From Astrobacterium formosum (GTDB lineage Bacteria > Pseudomonadota > Alphaproteobacteria > Rhizobiales > Xanthobacteraceae), in contig JAVDCA010000021.1 in NCBI GenBank assembly GCA_030848545.1, positions 62,001 to 126,000 on the forward strand: a stretch of 64,000 bases of DNA, given 5' to 3'. Position 1 is the first letter of the stretch; every line of letters starts with the position of its first letter. Position numbers and translations under genes: made by a program. Below, piece by piece: positions 1-8,432 of the stretch. The notes under the pieces are model-generated. The model was not told where the DNA came from, did not search any database, and saw only the letters and a program-made list of their open reading frames with translations.

Positions 1-250
1 CGGCGCGGGTACCGCTCTCAAAGCCGTCGGCCATGCGGATTTCGGGTCCGGACTCCTGGTCGAGATGGACATGGCTGTCGACCCCGCCGGGCAGCACCAG
101 CAGGCCGGAGGCATCGATCTCCCGGGAGGCACCCGTGATCGACTCGGCCAACTGGACGATGCGGCCGCCCCGCACGCCGATGTCGCAGCGGGTGGTGTCC
201 GACGCGGTGACGACGGTGCCGCCGCGGATCGCGAGATCGAATTCAGCCAT
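1..250 (-). CDS. Hydantoinase/dihydropyrimidinase-type cyclic amidohydrolase, N-terminal part
   Basis: Only the first 83 codons lie in the window; the gene runs off the left edge. The N-terminus shows the small beta-sandwich start typical of the family (DLAIRGGTVV, then a second strand DIGVRGGRIV) and the motif PGGVDSHVHLDQ, whose HxH supplies two metal ligands of the amidohydrolase barrel. These enzymes open the ring of hydantoins, dihydropyrimidines or allantoin-like ureides in the cytoplasm. The ATG is two bases after the stop of the upstream racemase-family gene, so it is the last visible gene of the ureide operon. Substrate cannot be decided from this fragment. Confidence 0.85.
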   Translation of the reverse strand, partial: MAEFDLAIRGGTVVTASDTTRCDIGVRGGRIVQLAESITGASREIDASGLLVLPGGVDSHVHLDQESGPEIRMADGFESGTRA

Positions 251-252
251 AG

Positions 253-1005
253 TCAGGTCCCTTCATCGCTGTGGGAAATACGGGCCGCGAGCGCCGGCGC
301 GAGGCCGGCCGTCACCTTGGGCGGTGGCCGGCGGAAGCGGCCGGCGCGCGCCTTGCGGGGCGCGAGCGCAACGAGCGTTTCCGCCTGACGCAGCGCCGCC
401 TGCGCCTGATCGACCAGCGGCACCGGCACGCGTTCGCCGATCACCGCGGCGAGCCCGGCGAGCGGCGCGCCTGCCAGGACGATGACGTCGGCCCCGGCGA
501 CGACGGCCTTGTGGGCGAGGTCGACCAGCGCCGCCTCCTTCTCCTCCTGGACGTCGGCGATCGAAGCAAAACCGCCGTCGAGGCAGTGAATGCCCGAGCA
601 GCGGCCGAGCAGGCCGTGGCTCTCGACGCATTCTTCGTACCAGGGCGCGAGCTGGGCCGCGAAGGTGACGATGCCGAAGCGCTTTCCCAGCATGCAGGCG
701 GTCAGCATGGCGGCCTCCGACATGCCGACGACCGGCGCGTCGAACAGTTCGCGAGCGCCGAACAGGCCCGGATCGCCGAACGCCGCGATGATGGCAGCGT
801 CATATTGGCCGGTACGCTCGGCCAGCATCTCCAGCACGATGGCGCCGGCGACCTGCGCCTCGGCGCGGTTGGCCACATAGGGAAAGCCGCGCGGCGCCGT
901 CAGCGGGACGATGACGGTTCCGGGAGAAGCGGCGCCGAGCGCCGCCTGATGCAGGCGCTCGGTCACCGCGACCGTCGTATTGGGGTTGAGGAGGAGAATG
1001 TTCAT
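253..1005 (-). CDS. Asp/Glu/hydantoin racemase family protein (copy A)
   Basis: A 250-residue protein beginning MNILLLNPNTT, the hallmark of the hydantoin/allantoin racemase group of the Asp/Glu racemase superfamily. These enzymes interconvert enantiomers of 5-substituted hydantoins or related ureides with two cysteines. Here the usual first-Cys motif (IACFGDPG) reads IIAAFGDPG and the second (VLGCAGM) reads VLAGAPL, so both canonical cysteines appear replaced by alanine or glycine. A cysteine does occur in SEAAMLTACMLG. The start codon overlaps the amidase stop (ATGA), showing translational coupling. Family is clear; racemase activity is doubtful. Confidence 0.82.
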   Translation of the reverse strand: MNILLLNPNTTVAVTERLHQAALGAASPGTVIVPLTAPRGFPYVANRAEAQVAGAIVLEMLAERTGQYDAAIIAAFGDPGLFGARELFDAPVVGMSEAAMLTACMLGKRFGIVTFAAQLAPWYEECVESHGLLGRCSGIHCLDGGFASIADVQEEKEAALVDLAHKAVVAGADVIVLAGAPLAGLAAVIGERVPVPLVDQAQAALRQAETLVALAPRKARAGRFRRPPPKVTAGLAPALAARISHSDEGT

Positions 1006-2378
1006 GTCAGACCCGTCCACAATCCTGCTTCGGCGAAGATGCGTTCGGCCACCGCCGCGAAGGCGAGCACACGGCGGTCCTCTCCAACCGGGCCGGCAAT
1101 CTGCAGGCCGATCGGCAATCCGGCCTCGTTGCGACCGCACGGGATGGAAATCGCCGGCGCCTGCGCGTGATTGAACAGCGGCGTGAAGACGGCGTGGCCG
1201 CGCGCATCGACGGCAACGCCGCCGATCGTCTCCGGCCCGAGCCTGTCCACCGGCCAGGCGACGCACGGCGTCGTCGGCGACAGGATCAAGTCGTAGTCGA
1301 GGAAGAAGGCGGCGAGCGCACGGCGCACGCGCTGGCTCGTCTCGACGCTGTCGGCAAACCGCGTCGCCGGCAGGGCGAAGCCGGCCTCGATCTGCGCGGC
1401 GACGTCGGGATCGATCCAGTCGGGCCGGGCCCGGTAGGCGGCGCCGTGGATCGCGGCAAGGCCGGCGAACTGGCTCGCCGGCAGGCTCGCGCGCGCCTCG
1501 GCGTCCGGCCATCGGGGCGCCGCCTGCGTCGGCACCAGGCCGGCGCGGTGCAGCGCCGCGATGGCGGCCTCGAACGCGGCCGCGACGTCGTCGTCGACCG
1601 GGACATCGAGCCCGAGCCTGGGGTGGTAGGCGAGCCGCAACCCGCTCGTGGACCGCTCCGGCGCCGTGAGCCGGCTCTCGGGATCGCGGGGATCGGGGCC
1701 GCACATCACCTCGAACAGGAGCGCGGCGTCGGCAACATCGCGGGCGATCGGCGCAATGGAGGTGAGCCACCAGAACGGCTCGCGAAAGCCGTAAGGGTGC
1801 GGGATCGCTCCGTAGCTCGGCTTGAAGCCGATCAGGCCGCAATGGGACGGCGGCCGGCGGCCCGAACCACCGCCATCGGTGCCGATCGAAATCGGTACGG
1901 CCCCCGCAGCGACGATCGCCGACGAGCCGCCGGACGATCCGCCCGGCGTGAGGTCGAGGTCGAAGGGATTGCGGGTGATGCCATAGAGCGGCGTGTTGGT
2001 GAGGCCCTTGCAGGCGAATTCCGAGCACGTCCCGATGGCGACGACGACGGCGCCGGCGCGACGGACACGCTCGACGCACAGGGCGTCACGCGGGGCGATA
2101 TGGTCGGCGAAGTAGCGCGACCCCTGCGTAATCCTCCAGCCGCCGACGAAGATGTTGTCCTTGACGACGATCGGCACGCCGGCGAGCGGCAGGTCCTCAC
2201 CGGATGCGAGCCGCACCCCGACGCCATCGGCCTCGGCCAGCGCCTTGCCGGCATCGATGACGGTGAGGGCATTGATGCGGCCCTGGCTCGCCGCGCAGGC
2301 GTCGAGCGCCGCACGCGTGACCGCGACGGCATCGCGATCGCCGGCCCTGACCTCCGCCGCCATCGACCGCGCCCTCAT
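1002..2378 (-). CDS. Amidase signature family hydrolase
   Basis: A 458-residue amidase-signature enzyme. The Ser-Ser-Lys triad can be read as Lys73 (PIVVKDN), Ser149 (TPGGSSGGSSA) and nucleophile Ser172 (GTDGGGSGRRPP). Family members hydrolyse linear amides or carbamoyl groups in the cytoplasm; in this operon the natural role is removing an amide or carbamoyl group after ring opening by the hydantoinase, which is inference. The start at 2378 is chosen because its ATG overlaps the stop of the preceding racemase-family gene by four bases; an internal ATG at 2363 is a weaker alternative. Length is normal for the family. Confidence 0.88.
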   Translation of the reverse strand: MRARSMAAEVRAGDRDAVAVTRAALDACAASQGRINALTVIDAGKALAEADGVGVRLASGEDLPLAGVPIVVKDNIFVGGWRITQGSRYFADHIAPRDALCVERVRRAGAVVVAIGTCSEFACKGLTNTPLYGITRNPFDLDLTPGGSSGGSSAIVAAGAVPISIGTDGGGSGRRPPSHCGLIGFKPSYGAIPHPYGFREPFWWLTSIAPIARDVADAALLFEVMCGPDPRDPESRLTAPERSTSGLRLAYHPRLGLDVPVDDDVAAAFEAAIAALHRAGLVPTQAAPRWPDAEARASLPASQFAGLAAIHGAAYRARPDWIDPDVAAQIEAGFALPATRFADSVETSQRVRRALAAFFLDYDLILSPTTPCVAWPVDRLGPETIGGVAVDARGHAVFTPLFNHAQAPAISIPCGRNEAGLPIGLQIAGPVGEDRRVLAFAAVAERIFAEAGLWTGLT

Positions 2379-3043
2379 ACCGGCACCTCCGCGTGTTCGG
2401 CGGCGCGCCGCACTGCCAGCCGCACCGCCGCCGGCACCGGCTCGATCAGCGGGACCGGGACCTTCGACGCAATGGCGCGGGCCGCGACCGCGAGCGGTCC
2501 GCCACCGATGACGATCGCCTCGGTGCCGAGCTCGGCGACGGCACGCAGGCAGGCGGCGACGAGCGCCGCCGGCAAACCCGCCGCGTCGTTGGTGGTGGCG
2601 ACGGCGTCGCCCTCGGTCAGCACGACGCCGAGGAACCGGTCCCCATGACCGTAGCGGACAGCGAGAGCCGTGATGGCGTCGGCCAGATAGGGGGTCGTGG
2701 TGACGACACAGAAGCGGCGGCCGCCGGCCCCGGCCTCGGCCATGGCGGCCTCGGCGATGCCGGTGAACGGCACGGCATATCGCTCGCGCAGAATGGCGAG
2801 GGCCGGATCCGCGAAGGCGGAAATGATCACTCCGGCGACGCCGTATGGCGGGCGGGCGTCGAACATCGCCAGCACCGCCTCCTCGGAGGTTCTCGCCTGC
2901 TCGCCGTCGACGATGAGCGGGGCACCGAACGGCGCCGTCGCCGCTTCGATGACGACGCCGGCAGGCGCCGCCTCCCGGGCAATGTCTCGCATCGCAACTG
3001 TGGTGGCGGGATTGGTGTTGGGATTGATGAGCAGGAGTTTCAT
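2375..3043 (-). CDS. Asp/Glu/hydantoin racemase family protein (copy B)
   Basis: A 222-residue paralogue of the gene at 253-1005, starting MKLLLINPNTNPATT. The core follows the hydantoin racemase fold (FADPAL in place of FGDPGL, then GIAEAAM). As in copy A, the two positions that carry catalytic cysteines in characterised racemases are not cysteine: the first motif reads IISAFADPA and the second VIGGGPLA. The gene starts 29 bases after the deacetylase stop and ends in an ATGA overlap with the amidase. Two divergent copies in one operon could form a heteromer or act on different intermediates; this is speculative. Confidence 0.8.
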   Translation of the reverse strand: MKLLLINPNTNPATTVAMRDIAREAAPAGVVIEAATAPFGAPLIVDGEQARTSEEAVLAMFDARPPYGVAGVIISAFADPALAILRERYAVPFTGIAEAAMAEAGAGGRRFCVVTTTPYLADAITALAVRYGHGDRFLGVVLTEGDAVATTNDAAGLPAALVAACLRAVAELGTEAIVIGGGPLAVAARAIASKVPVPLIEPVPAAVRLAVRRAAEHAEVPV

Positions 3044-3072
3044 GGGCGGGTCTTGCGGTGTCCCTTGCTGGA

Positions 3073-4026
3073 TCATGCAAAATCGGGTGCAAAGGCGGAC
3101 TCCGCCGGTCGTGGCTGCCACGCCGGCAGACCTAGACCGGCACGCCAGACGGCGGCGATCTCGTCGCGGCGCGCGAACCACACGCCCGGCCGCGCCGCCA
3201 TGCGGGCGAGCAGCGCCTCGAGGGCGCCGATGCGGGCCGGCCGCCCGATGATACGCAGGTGCAGCCCGATCGACAGCATGCGCGGCGCCGCCGAACCCTC
3301 CACGTACAGGCGCTCGAAAGCGGCGGCGCAGTAGCGCACGAAATCGTCGCCGTGCACGAAGCCGCCGCCGGGCTGGAAGCGCATGTCATTGGTATCGAAC
3401 GCGTACGGCAGAACGACGAGATCGCGGCCGCCGTGCGTGACCACGTAGGGGCAATCGTCGTTGTAGGCGTTGGAATCGTAGAGAAAGCCGCCATGCTCCA
3501 TGAGCAGTCGTCTGGTCCGCGGCGAGGTGGCCGAGCGGGTGTGCCAGCCGACCGGCGGCGTGCCGGCCGCCGCCGCGATCGCCGCCACCGTGCGGGAAAT
3601 GGCCCGGCGTTCCGCCGGCTCGTCCATGTGGACGTGACGCTCCCAGCGCCAGCCATGCGCCGACACCTCGTGACCGTCGGCAACCGCCTCGGCGGCTAGC
3701 CAGGGCGAGACCGCGAGAGCGCGGCCACAGGCGTTCAGAGTGGCGCGCACGCCATGAGCGGCGAGAGCCTCGCGGATGCGCTGCCAGCCGCGCCGGGTAC
3801 CGTATTCGTAATGGCTTTCCATGCACAGGTCGCGCTCGCCGTCGACCCGCTCGATCGCCTCGTAGACGAACTCGTTCGCCTCGTCGCCGGCGGCGAGAGA
3901 CAGTTCCGCTCCTTCTTCCACGTTGACGACGATCGACACCGCGAGGCGGGCATCATGCGGCCAGCGCACCGCCGGCTCGGCGCCGTGGAAGCCGCGGAAA
4001 TCGCGATCGGTGACCGCCCCTGTCAT
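3073..4026 (-). CDS. PuuE-like polysaccharide deacetylase-fold amidohydrolase (allantoinase-type)
   Basis: A 317-residue NodB-fold protein that follows the Pseudomonas PuuE allantoinase plan rather than chitin deacetylases: VSIVVNVEEGAE where PuuE has VNYEEG, then MESHYEYGTRRGW, SAHGWRWE, a tryptophan-bearing GWHTR, GGFLYDSNAYNDD and FDTNDMRF, ending with SIGLHLRIIGRPAR. PuuE-type enzymes hydrolyse the hydantoin ring of allantoin without needing the usual deacetylase metal. The TGATG junction with the permease gene and its place among ureide genes support a ring-opening role. Whether allantoin itself is the substrate is unproven, since a hydantoinase is encoded in the same operon. Confidence 0.82.
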   Translation of the reverse strand: MTGAVTDRDFRGFHGAEPAVRWPHDARLAVSIVVNVEEGAELSLAAGDEANEFVYEAIERVDGERDLCMESHYEYGTRRGWQRIREALAAHGVRATLNACGRALAVSPWLAAEAVADGHEVSAHGWRWERHVHMDEPAERRAISRTVAAIAAAAGTPPVGWHTRSATSPRTRRLLMEHGGFLYDSNAYNDDCPYVVTHGGRDLVVLPYAFDTNDMRFQPGGGFVHGDDFVRYCAAAFERLYVEGSAAPRMLSIGLHLRIIGRPARIGALEALLARMAARPGVWFARRDEIAAVWRAGLGLPAWQPRPAESAFAPDFA

Positions 4027-4826
4027 CAGAACTCCGCCAGCCGCCGCAGCCCGACCAGGCGATCGCCGACGATCATCGCCAGGACGGCGAGCACGATCAG
4101 ACAGGCCGAGATGGCGGCGATCATCGGGTCCGGCCGCTCCTCCACGAGCTGCAGCATCTGGATCGGCAGGGTCTTGGTCCAGGCGTCGGTGAAGAAGATC
4201 GAGATCGGATAATTGTCCATCGAAGCCAGGAATGCGAACATGCCCGACGTCAGGAACGCCGGCGCCAGGGCCGGCACCAGCACCCTGCGGAGCGCCTGCG
4301 CATAGGAGCAGCCGAGCGTGCGCGCCGCTTCCACCAGCGTGAAATCGAACAGGCCGAGGGCGGCGTAGACGGTGCGCACCACATAGGGCATCGTGATCAC
4401 CACGTGGGCGATCAACAGGCTCGTCCAGGTGTCGCGCAGCCCGAAGGCGCGGTAGCCCTGCAGCATGGCGATGCCGAGCACAAGGCCGGGCAGCATCAGG
4501 GGCGAGACCAGGAAGGTCGCGATCGCCTCGCGGCCGCGGAAAGCGCCGCGCACCAGCGCGATGGCGCACAGCGTGCCCAGCACGAGGGCCGCGGCAGTGG
4601 ACAGCGCCGCGATCTCCAGCGAGGTGGCGAGCGAGGCGGCGAGCCCGCGCGTCGCCGACAGTTGCGCGAACCAGCGCCATGACCAGCCCGGCGGCGGCAG
4701 GGTGAAGACCGCCGAATTGCCGAACGACACCGCGACCGTGATGACGAGCGGCGCCATCAGGAAGACGACGGCGGCGACCGCGATCGTCCATACCAGCAGC
4801 GAGGCGACGCGCTCGACCAGCGTCAT
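4026..4826 (-). CDS. ABC transporter permease, PotC-like
   Basis: A 266-residue inner-membrane permease with about six hydrophobic segments. The cytoplasmic EAA loop, which contacts the ATPase, is visible as VEAARTLGCSYAQALRRVLVPALAP around residue 165-190. It matches the second permease of spermidine/putrescine-type importers. The start ATG overlaps the stop of the first permease (ATGA), and its own stop overlaps the deacetylase start, so all are translated together. It would form the channel with the neighbouring permease for uptake of the operon's substrate, which from context is more likely a ureide or related small nitrogen compound than a polyamine. Confidence 0.9.
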   Translation of the reverse strand: MTLVERVASLLVWTIAVAAVVFLMAPLVITVAVSFGNSAVFTLPPPGWSWRWFAQLSATRGLAASLATSLEIAALSTAAALVLGTLCAIALVRGAFRGREAIATFLVSPLMLPGLVLGIAMLQGYRAFGLRDTWTSLLIAHVVITMPYVVRTVYAALGLFDFTLVEAARTLGCSYAQALRRVLVPALAPAFLTSGMFAFLASMDNYPISIFFTDAWTKTLPIQMLQLVEERPDPMIAAISACLIVLAVLAMIVGDRLVGLRRLAEF

Positions 4827-5659
4827 GACGTTCTCCCGAGGCGGTGCGACAGCCAGGTGGACGACACGACGATCGACACTGCCAGCACCAGGAGAACGAC
4901 TGCGGTCGCCGAGCCGAGCGCCTCGTTGCGCATCAACAGGAACGAGCGGCCGGTCAACGTCGCCAGGGTCTGGAAGCGATCGCCCATCAGCAGGCTGGGG
5001 ATGACGTACATCGACACCGACAGCGAGAACACGAAAGCCATGCCGCTGACGATGCCCGGCATGGTCAGCGGCAACACGATCTTGCGGAAGCGATACAACG
5101 GCGTCGCCCCGAGCGTCGCGCCGGCCTCGGCGAGGCGCGGATCGATCAGGCGCACGACCGAGTAGATCGGCAGGATCATGAAGGGCAGGAACACGTTGGC
5201 GGCGCCGATGACGAGCCCCGGCTCGGTGAACAGGAGCCGCTGCGGCTCGTCCCATAGGCCGAGCGTGACCAGGACCTTGGCGATGAGGCCGTCACGGCGC
5301 AGGACGATCTGCCAGGCGAAGGCTTTGACCACGACACCGACCGACAGCGGCAGGATGATGGCGGTGAGAAGCAGGGCCTGCATGGCTCCACGCGCACGTG
5401 CGAGCGCCAGCGCCACCGGATAGCCGACCAGGAGCGAGACGAGCGTCACCGCCGCGGCGATGCGCAGCGTGTTGGCGATCACGCGCCAGTTGAAGTCGTC
5501 GGCAAAGAAGGCAGTGAACAGCTCGAGCGTGACGCCCTGCGGGCCGATGAAGCTGCGCGCCAGAAGAAAGACGAGCGGCAACGCATAGGCGACGGCGAGA
5601 TAGCCGACCGCCGGCACCGCCAGCCAGAACACCATGTCGGTGGGTAGTTTCGCCTTCAT
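4823..5659 (-). CDS. ABC transporter permease, PotB-like
   Basis: A 278-residue inner-membrane protein with an N-terminal hydrophobic helix (FWLAVPAVGYLAVAYALPLVF) and an EAA loop at AEAGATLGATPLYRFRKIVLPLTMPG. It is the first-permease type of Pot importers. The ATG is joined to the ATPase stop by an ATGA overlap, and its stop overlaps the second permease start, giving a fixed 1:1 pairing. Nothing in the sequence defines the substrate. Confidence 0.9.
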   Translation of the reverse strand: MKAKLPTDMVFWLAVPAVGYLAVAYALPLVFLLARSFIGPQGVTLELFTAFFADDFNWRVIANTLRIAAAVTLVSLLVGYPVALALARARGAMQALLLTAIILPLSVGVVVKAFAWQIVLRRDGLIAKVLVTLGLWDEPQRLLFTEPGLVIGAANVFLPFMILPIYSVVRLIDPRLAEAGATLGATPLYRFRKIVLPLTMPGIVSGMAFVFSLSVSMYVIPSLLMGDRFQTLATLTGRSFLLMRNEALGSATAVVLLVLAVSIVVSSTWLSHRLGRTS

Positions 5660-6726
5660 GTGACCGCCGGATAGGCCGTGGCATTGTCGGCTGAAAACGA
5701 AATCGGGACGGGATTGCCCGGCGCCAGTCCCGCCGGCAGTGTGGTGGTTTCGATCAGGAACGGCAGGTCGTCCGGGGTCTGGAAGTGCGCCTGGATCCGC
5801 GCGCCCTGAAAGACGATGTCGGCCAGAACGGGCGACAGCGTGTTGGCACCGTCCTGGCGCCCGAAGGCGATGCGTTCGGGGCGAACGCCGACGAGGACGC
5901 GGCTGCCGGGTGCGAAGCGGCCGCGGGCGCGCACCGGCCCCAGGGCCGTATCGACCGCGACCATGCCGGCGGGGTCATACGCCGTCACGGTGCCGGCGAG
6001 GCGGGCCGACAGACCGACGAATTCGAGCGCGAAGACGGTGGCCGGCCGCGCATAGATCGTCTCCGGCGTGTCGAACTGCTCGATGCGGCCGGCGTTCATC
6101 ACCGCGATGCGGTCAGACATGATCAGGGCCTCGTCCTGGTCGTGGGTGACGAAGATCGCCGTGATGCCGAGCTCGCGCAGGAGTCGCCGCAGCTCGATCT
6201 GCATGGTCTCGCGCAGCTTGCGGTCGAGCGCCGAGAACGGTTCGTCGAGGAGCAGGAGCTTGGGCCGCACGGCGAGCGCGCGCGCCACCGCGACACGCTG
6301 CTGCTGGCCGCCGGAGAGCGCCTTCACGGACCGGTCCGCATAGGCGCTCATGTGCACGAGATCGAGGAAGCGGGCGACGATCGCGGCGATCTCGTCGCGC
6401 CGCATGTTCTTGGCGGCCAGCCCGAAGGCGACGTTTTCGGCGACGCTGAGGTGGGGGAACAAGGCGTAGCTCTGGAAGACGACGCCGACGTCGCGACGAT
6501 GCGGCGGCAGGCGGGTGATGTCGGCTCCGTCGAGCAGCACCGTGCCGGCGTCCGCGACCGTGAGGCCGGCGATGATGCGCAGGAGCGTGGTCTTGCCGCA
6601 CCCGGAAGGCCCCAGCAGCGAAACGAATTCCGCACGGCCGACATCGAGATCGACGCCGTCGAGCACGGTCGCCGTGCCGAAGCTCTTGGACGCCTGCCGG
6701 ACGGACAGGAACTGATCATTGGTCAT
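5656..6726 (-). CDS. ABC transporter ATP-binding protein, PotA-like
   Basis: A 356-residue importer ATPase. Walker A is GPSGCGKTT, the Q-loop is VFQSYALFPHLSV, the signature LSGGQQQRVAVARAL, Walker B LLLLDEP with a following switch histidine in VTHDQDEA, and a C-terminal TOBE-type regulatory region (RPERIAFG). This is the length and layout of PotA/FbpC-type ATPases. I start at 6726 (MTNDQFLSV) because alignment to the family begins there; a further upstream in-frame ATG at 6774 would add 16 residues unlike the family. It powers the two downstream-encoded permeases. Confidence 0.9.
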   Translation of the reverse strand: MTNDQFLSVRQASKSFGTATVLDGVDLDVGRAEFVSLLGPSGCGKTTLLRIIAGLTVADAGTVLLDGADITRLPPHRRDVGVVFQSYALFPHLSVAENVAFGLAAKNMRRDEIAAIVARFLDLVHMSAYADRSVKALSGGQQQRVAVARALAVRPKLLLLDEPFSALDRKLRETMQIELRRLLRELGITAIFVTHDQDEALIMSDRIAVMNAGRIEQFDTPETIYARPATVFALEFVGLSARLAGTVTAYDPAGMVAVDTALGPVRARGRFAPGSRVLVGVRPERIAFGRQDGANTLSPVLADIVFQGARIQAHFQTPDDLPFLIETTTLPAGLAPGNPVPISFSADNATAYPAVT

Positions 6727-6833
6727 GTCGTGCCAGATCACCCGGAGAGCAAGTTCTGCCGATGCAGATGGCAAGGCGCAGCCACCGCACTCCCCCGCAA
6801 CCCGGAGGGAGCCGACCGGAGCTTGAGCAAACT

Positions 6834-6861
6834 GCGCCGGCGAAGTCGCGTTCGCCGGCGC
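6834..6861 (-). other. Intercistronic hairpin between binding-protein and ATPase genes
   Basis: An 11-bp perfect inverted repeat (GCGCCGGCGAA / TTCGCCGGCGC) around a 6-base loop lies directly after the binding-protein stop and within the 139-base gap before the ATPase gene. There is no T-tract. Such hairpins after a binding-protein gene often protect the upstream mRNA or partly terminate transcription, so that more binding protein than membrane components is made. That role is inference. Confidence 0.6.
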
Positions 6862-6865
6862 TCGC

Positions 6866-7921
6866 TCACACCGCCATTTCGCGGTCCCAGCGCTTGACCC
6901 ACTCGTTTCGATTCTCGGCTACGAAGGCCCAGTCGATCGGATGCACCTTGACGTCGGTCGGCATGCCGGGCGGCGTCGGCGCCTCGATATTGGTGGGCAT
7001 CGCGAAAGTGGGCGGAGCGATCTTGGACTGCACTTCGACGCCCAGAAGCTCGTTCACATAGGCGAAGGCGAGATCGGGATTGGGCCCCCCTTTGATGACC
7101 GCGATGCCGGACGGTGTCGCGAAGATGCCCTCTTTCGGGGCCGCCATCGTAATCGGGGCGCCGTCGAGGCGGCGCTGCATTCCGAACGACGACAGCGCGC
7201 CCACGATCATATGGGCTTCGCCCTGCTCCAGGAGGGAGAAGGCCTGCGGCATCTGGCTGTAGACGGTCAGGAGGTTGGGCTTGAACTCCTGGAGCTTGGC
7301 GAATGCCGCGTCGATGTCCTTGTAGGCCTCGGCGACCGGCTTGCCGGTGGCGAGATGGGCGAACATGAAGAGATTGGGCAGACCTTCGGTGTTCTGCAGC
7401 GACGGCACGATGATGCGCCCCTTGAACTTGGGATCGAGCGCTTCGGCCCAGGAGACCGGCGGGCTCTTGAGCACATTGGTGTTGTAGGCGATGCCTTGCC
7501 AGGGCTGCAGGTAGTTCGCCCACATGCCGTCCATGTGGATGGTGCCGGGCTTGAGCTTGGCCACATTGGGCGCCTTGGCGGGCGTGATCGGATCGAGCAG
7601 GCCTTCCTTGACGGCAAGGATCATCACGGGATCGTCCATCTGGACGACCGAGAGATACTGCCGGTCCTTGTTCTTCTGCATCTTCTCGAGATTCACCAGC
7701 GACTTGGTGCCCTCGAAGGTGATCTTGGCGTTGTACTTCTTCTCGAAGAACGGCATCACATGGGCTTCGACCCAGGGCTTGTGGCTGGCGGCGCCGCCGA
7801 TGACCAGCTCACGGACTTGCGCCCGCAGAACCGCCGGCGCGGCGAGTGGGACGAGCATGCCGGCGGCCGTCGCCTTGAGGAGGTGACGGCGCGTCCAGCG
7901 AAGGTGGGGGTGATCGGACAT
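6866..7921 (-). CDS. Extracellular solute-binding protein of the ABC importer
   Basis: A 351-residue periplasmic binding protein with a Tat-type signal peptide: TRRHLLKATAAGM followed by a hydrophobic stretch and an APAVLRAQ cleavage region near residue 34. The mature part resembles the iron/polyamine/2-aminoethylphosphonate class of binding proteins (FFEKKYNAKITFEGTKS; GIAYNTNVLKSPPVSWAE). It is the first gene of the ureide operon, preceded by a GGGAGCC ribosome-binding site. It would capture the substrate for the downstream ATPase and permeases. Ligand is unknown. Confidence 0.88.
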   Translation of the reverse strand: MSDHPHLRWTRRHLLKATAAGMLVPLAAPAVLRAQVRELVIGGAASHKPWVEAHVMPFFEKKYNAKITFEGTKSLVNLEKMQKNKDRQYLSVVQMDDPVMILAVKEGLLDPITPAKAPNVAKLKPGTIHMDGMWANYLQPWQGIAYNTNVLKSPPVSWAEALDPKFKGRIIVPSLQNTEGLPNLFMFAHLATGKPVAEAYKDIDAAFAKLQEFKPNLLTVYSQMPQAFSLLEQGEAHMIVGALSSFGMQRRLDGAPITMAAPKEGIFATPSGIAVIKGGPNPDLAFAYVNELLGVEVQSKIAPPTFAMPTNIEAPTPPGMPTDVKVHPIDWAFVAENRNEWVKRWDREMAV

Positions 7922-8244
7922 GATTGGCTCCCTGTGTGCGCCGGGAAACCTGCAATCGCCATGCCGCGGCCCCGGCGGCGTTCCCCCCGCGCTCGCCGAC
8001 CATGCCATCGGCGCAGAACGGCCAGCCGCGCATAATTTGCGCCGGAGGCGCCAAAATATTGGGCGGGGATGGCGCAACCTGCGCACGGCCGGCCATGGCC
8101 GGGCGCAATCTCGTCGTCGCTGTCGGCGTCACGCCTGGAGCGACGACATTCCCCACATCTTCCCTGGCACCAAGGCGTTGGCATTGCGCTCGTATGGCCG
8201 CGTGCGCACGTCGATCCATGTCCAAGCGGAGTATTCGTCGGGGA
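7922..8244. other. Upstream region of the ureide operon, no gene seen
   Basis: About 320 bases between the binding-protein start and the decayed transposase. The operon promoter should lie here, but no convincing -35/-10 pair stands out. Open frames here look like chance frames of GC-rich DNA. Confidence 0.4.
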
Positions 8245-8432
8245 TCGGACCGCGTCGGCGCGATCTGTCGGACAGCGCCTCGAGCCCGTGCTCCCTGTAA
8301 CGATCGAAGTCTGCTAGCCGATCTTCCGCGAGATGCCGAACTCCCGGCACACGTCCGTCATGGCCTCTCCATCCAGCAGGCGGACAATGAAGCGATGCGT
8401 TCTTCCATCACCGAACTCGCTTTCCACGGCAT
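8245..8432 (-). pseudogene. IS481-family transposase, N-terminal remnant with frameshifts
   Basis: From an ATG at 8432 the sequence reads MPWKASSVMEER, the usual opening of IS481-type transposases. It then continues in another frame as RFIVRLLDGEAMTDVCREFGISRKIG, reaches a TAG, and resumes in a third frame as DRYREHGLEALSDRSRRR. These are the helix-turn-helix and following helix of the family. At least two frameshifts and loss of the whole DDE core make it a dead fragment. It marks a past insertion between the ureide operon and the adhesin locus. Confidence 0.7.
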
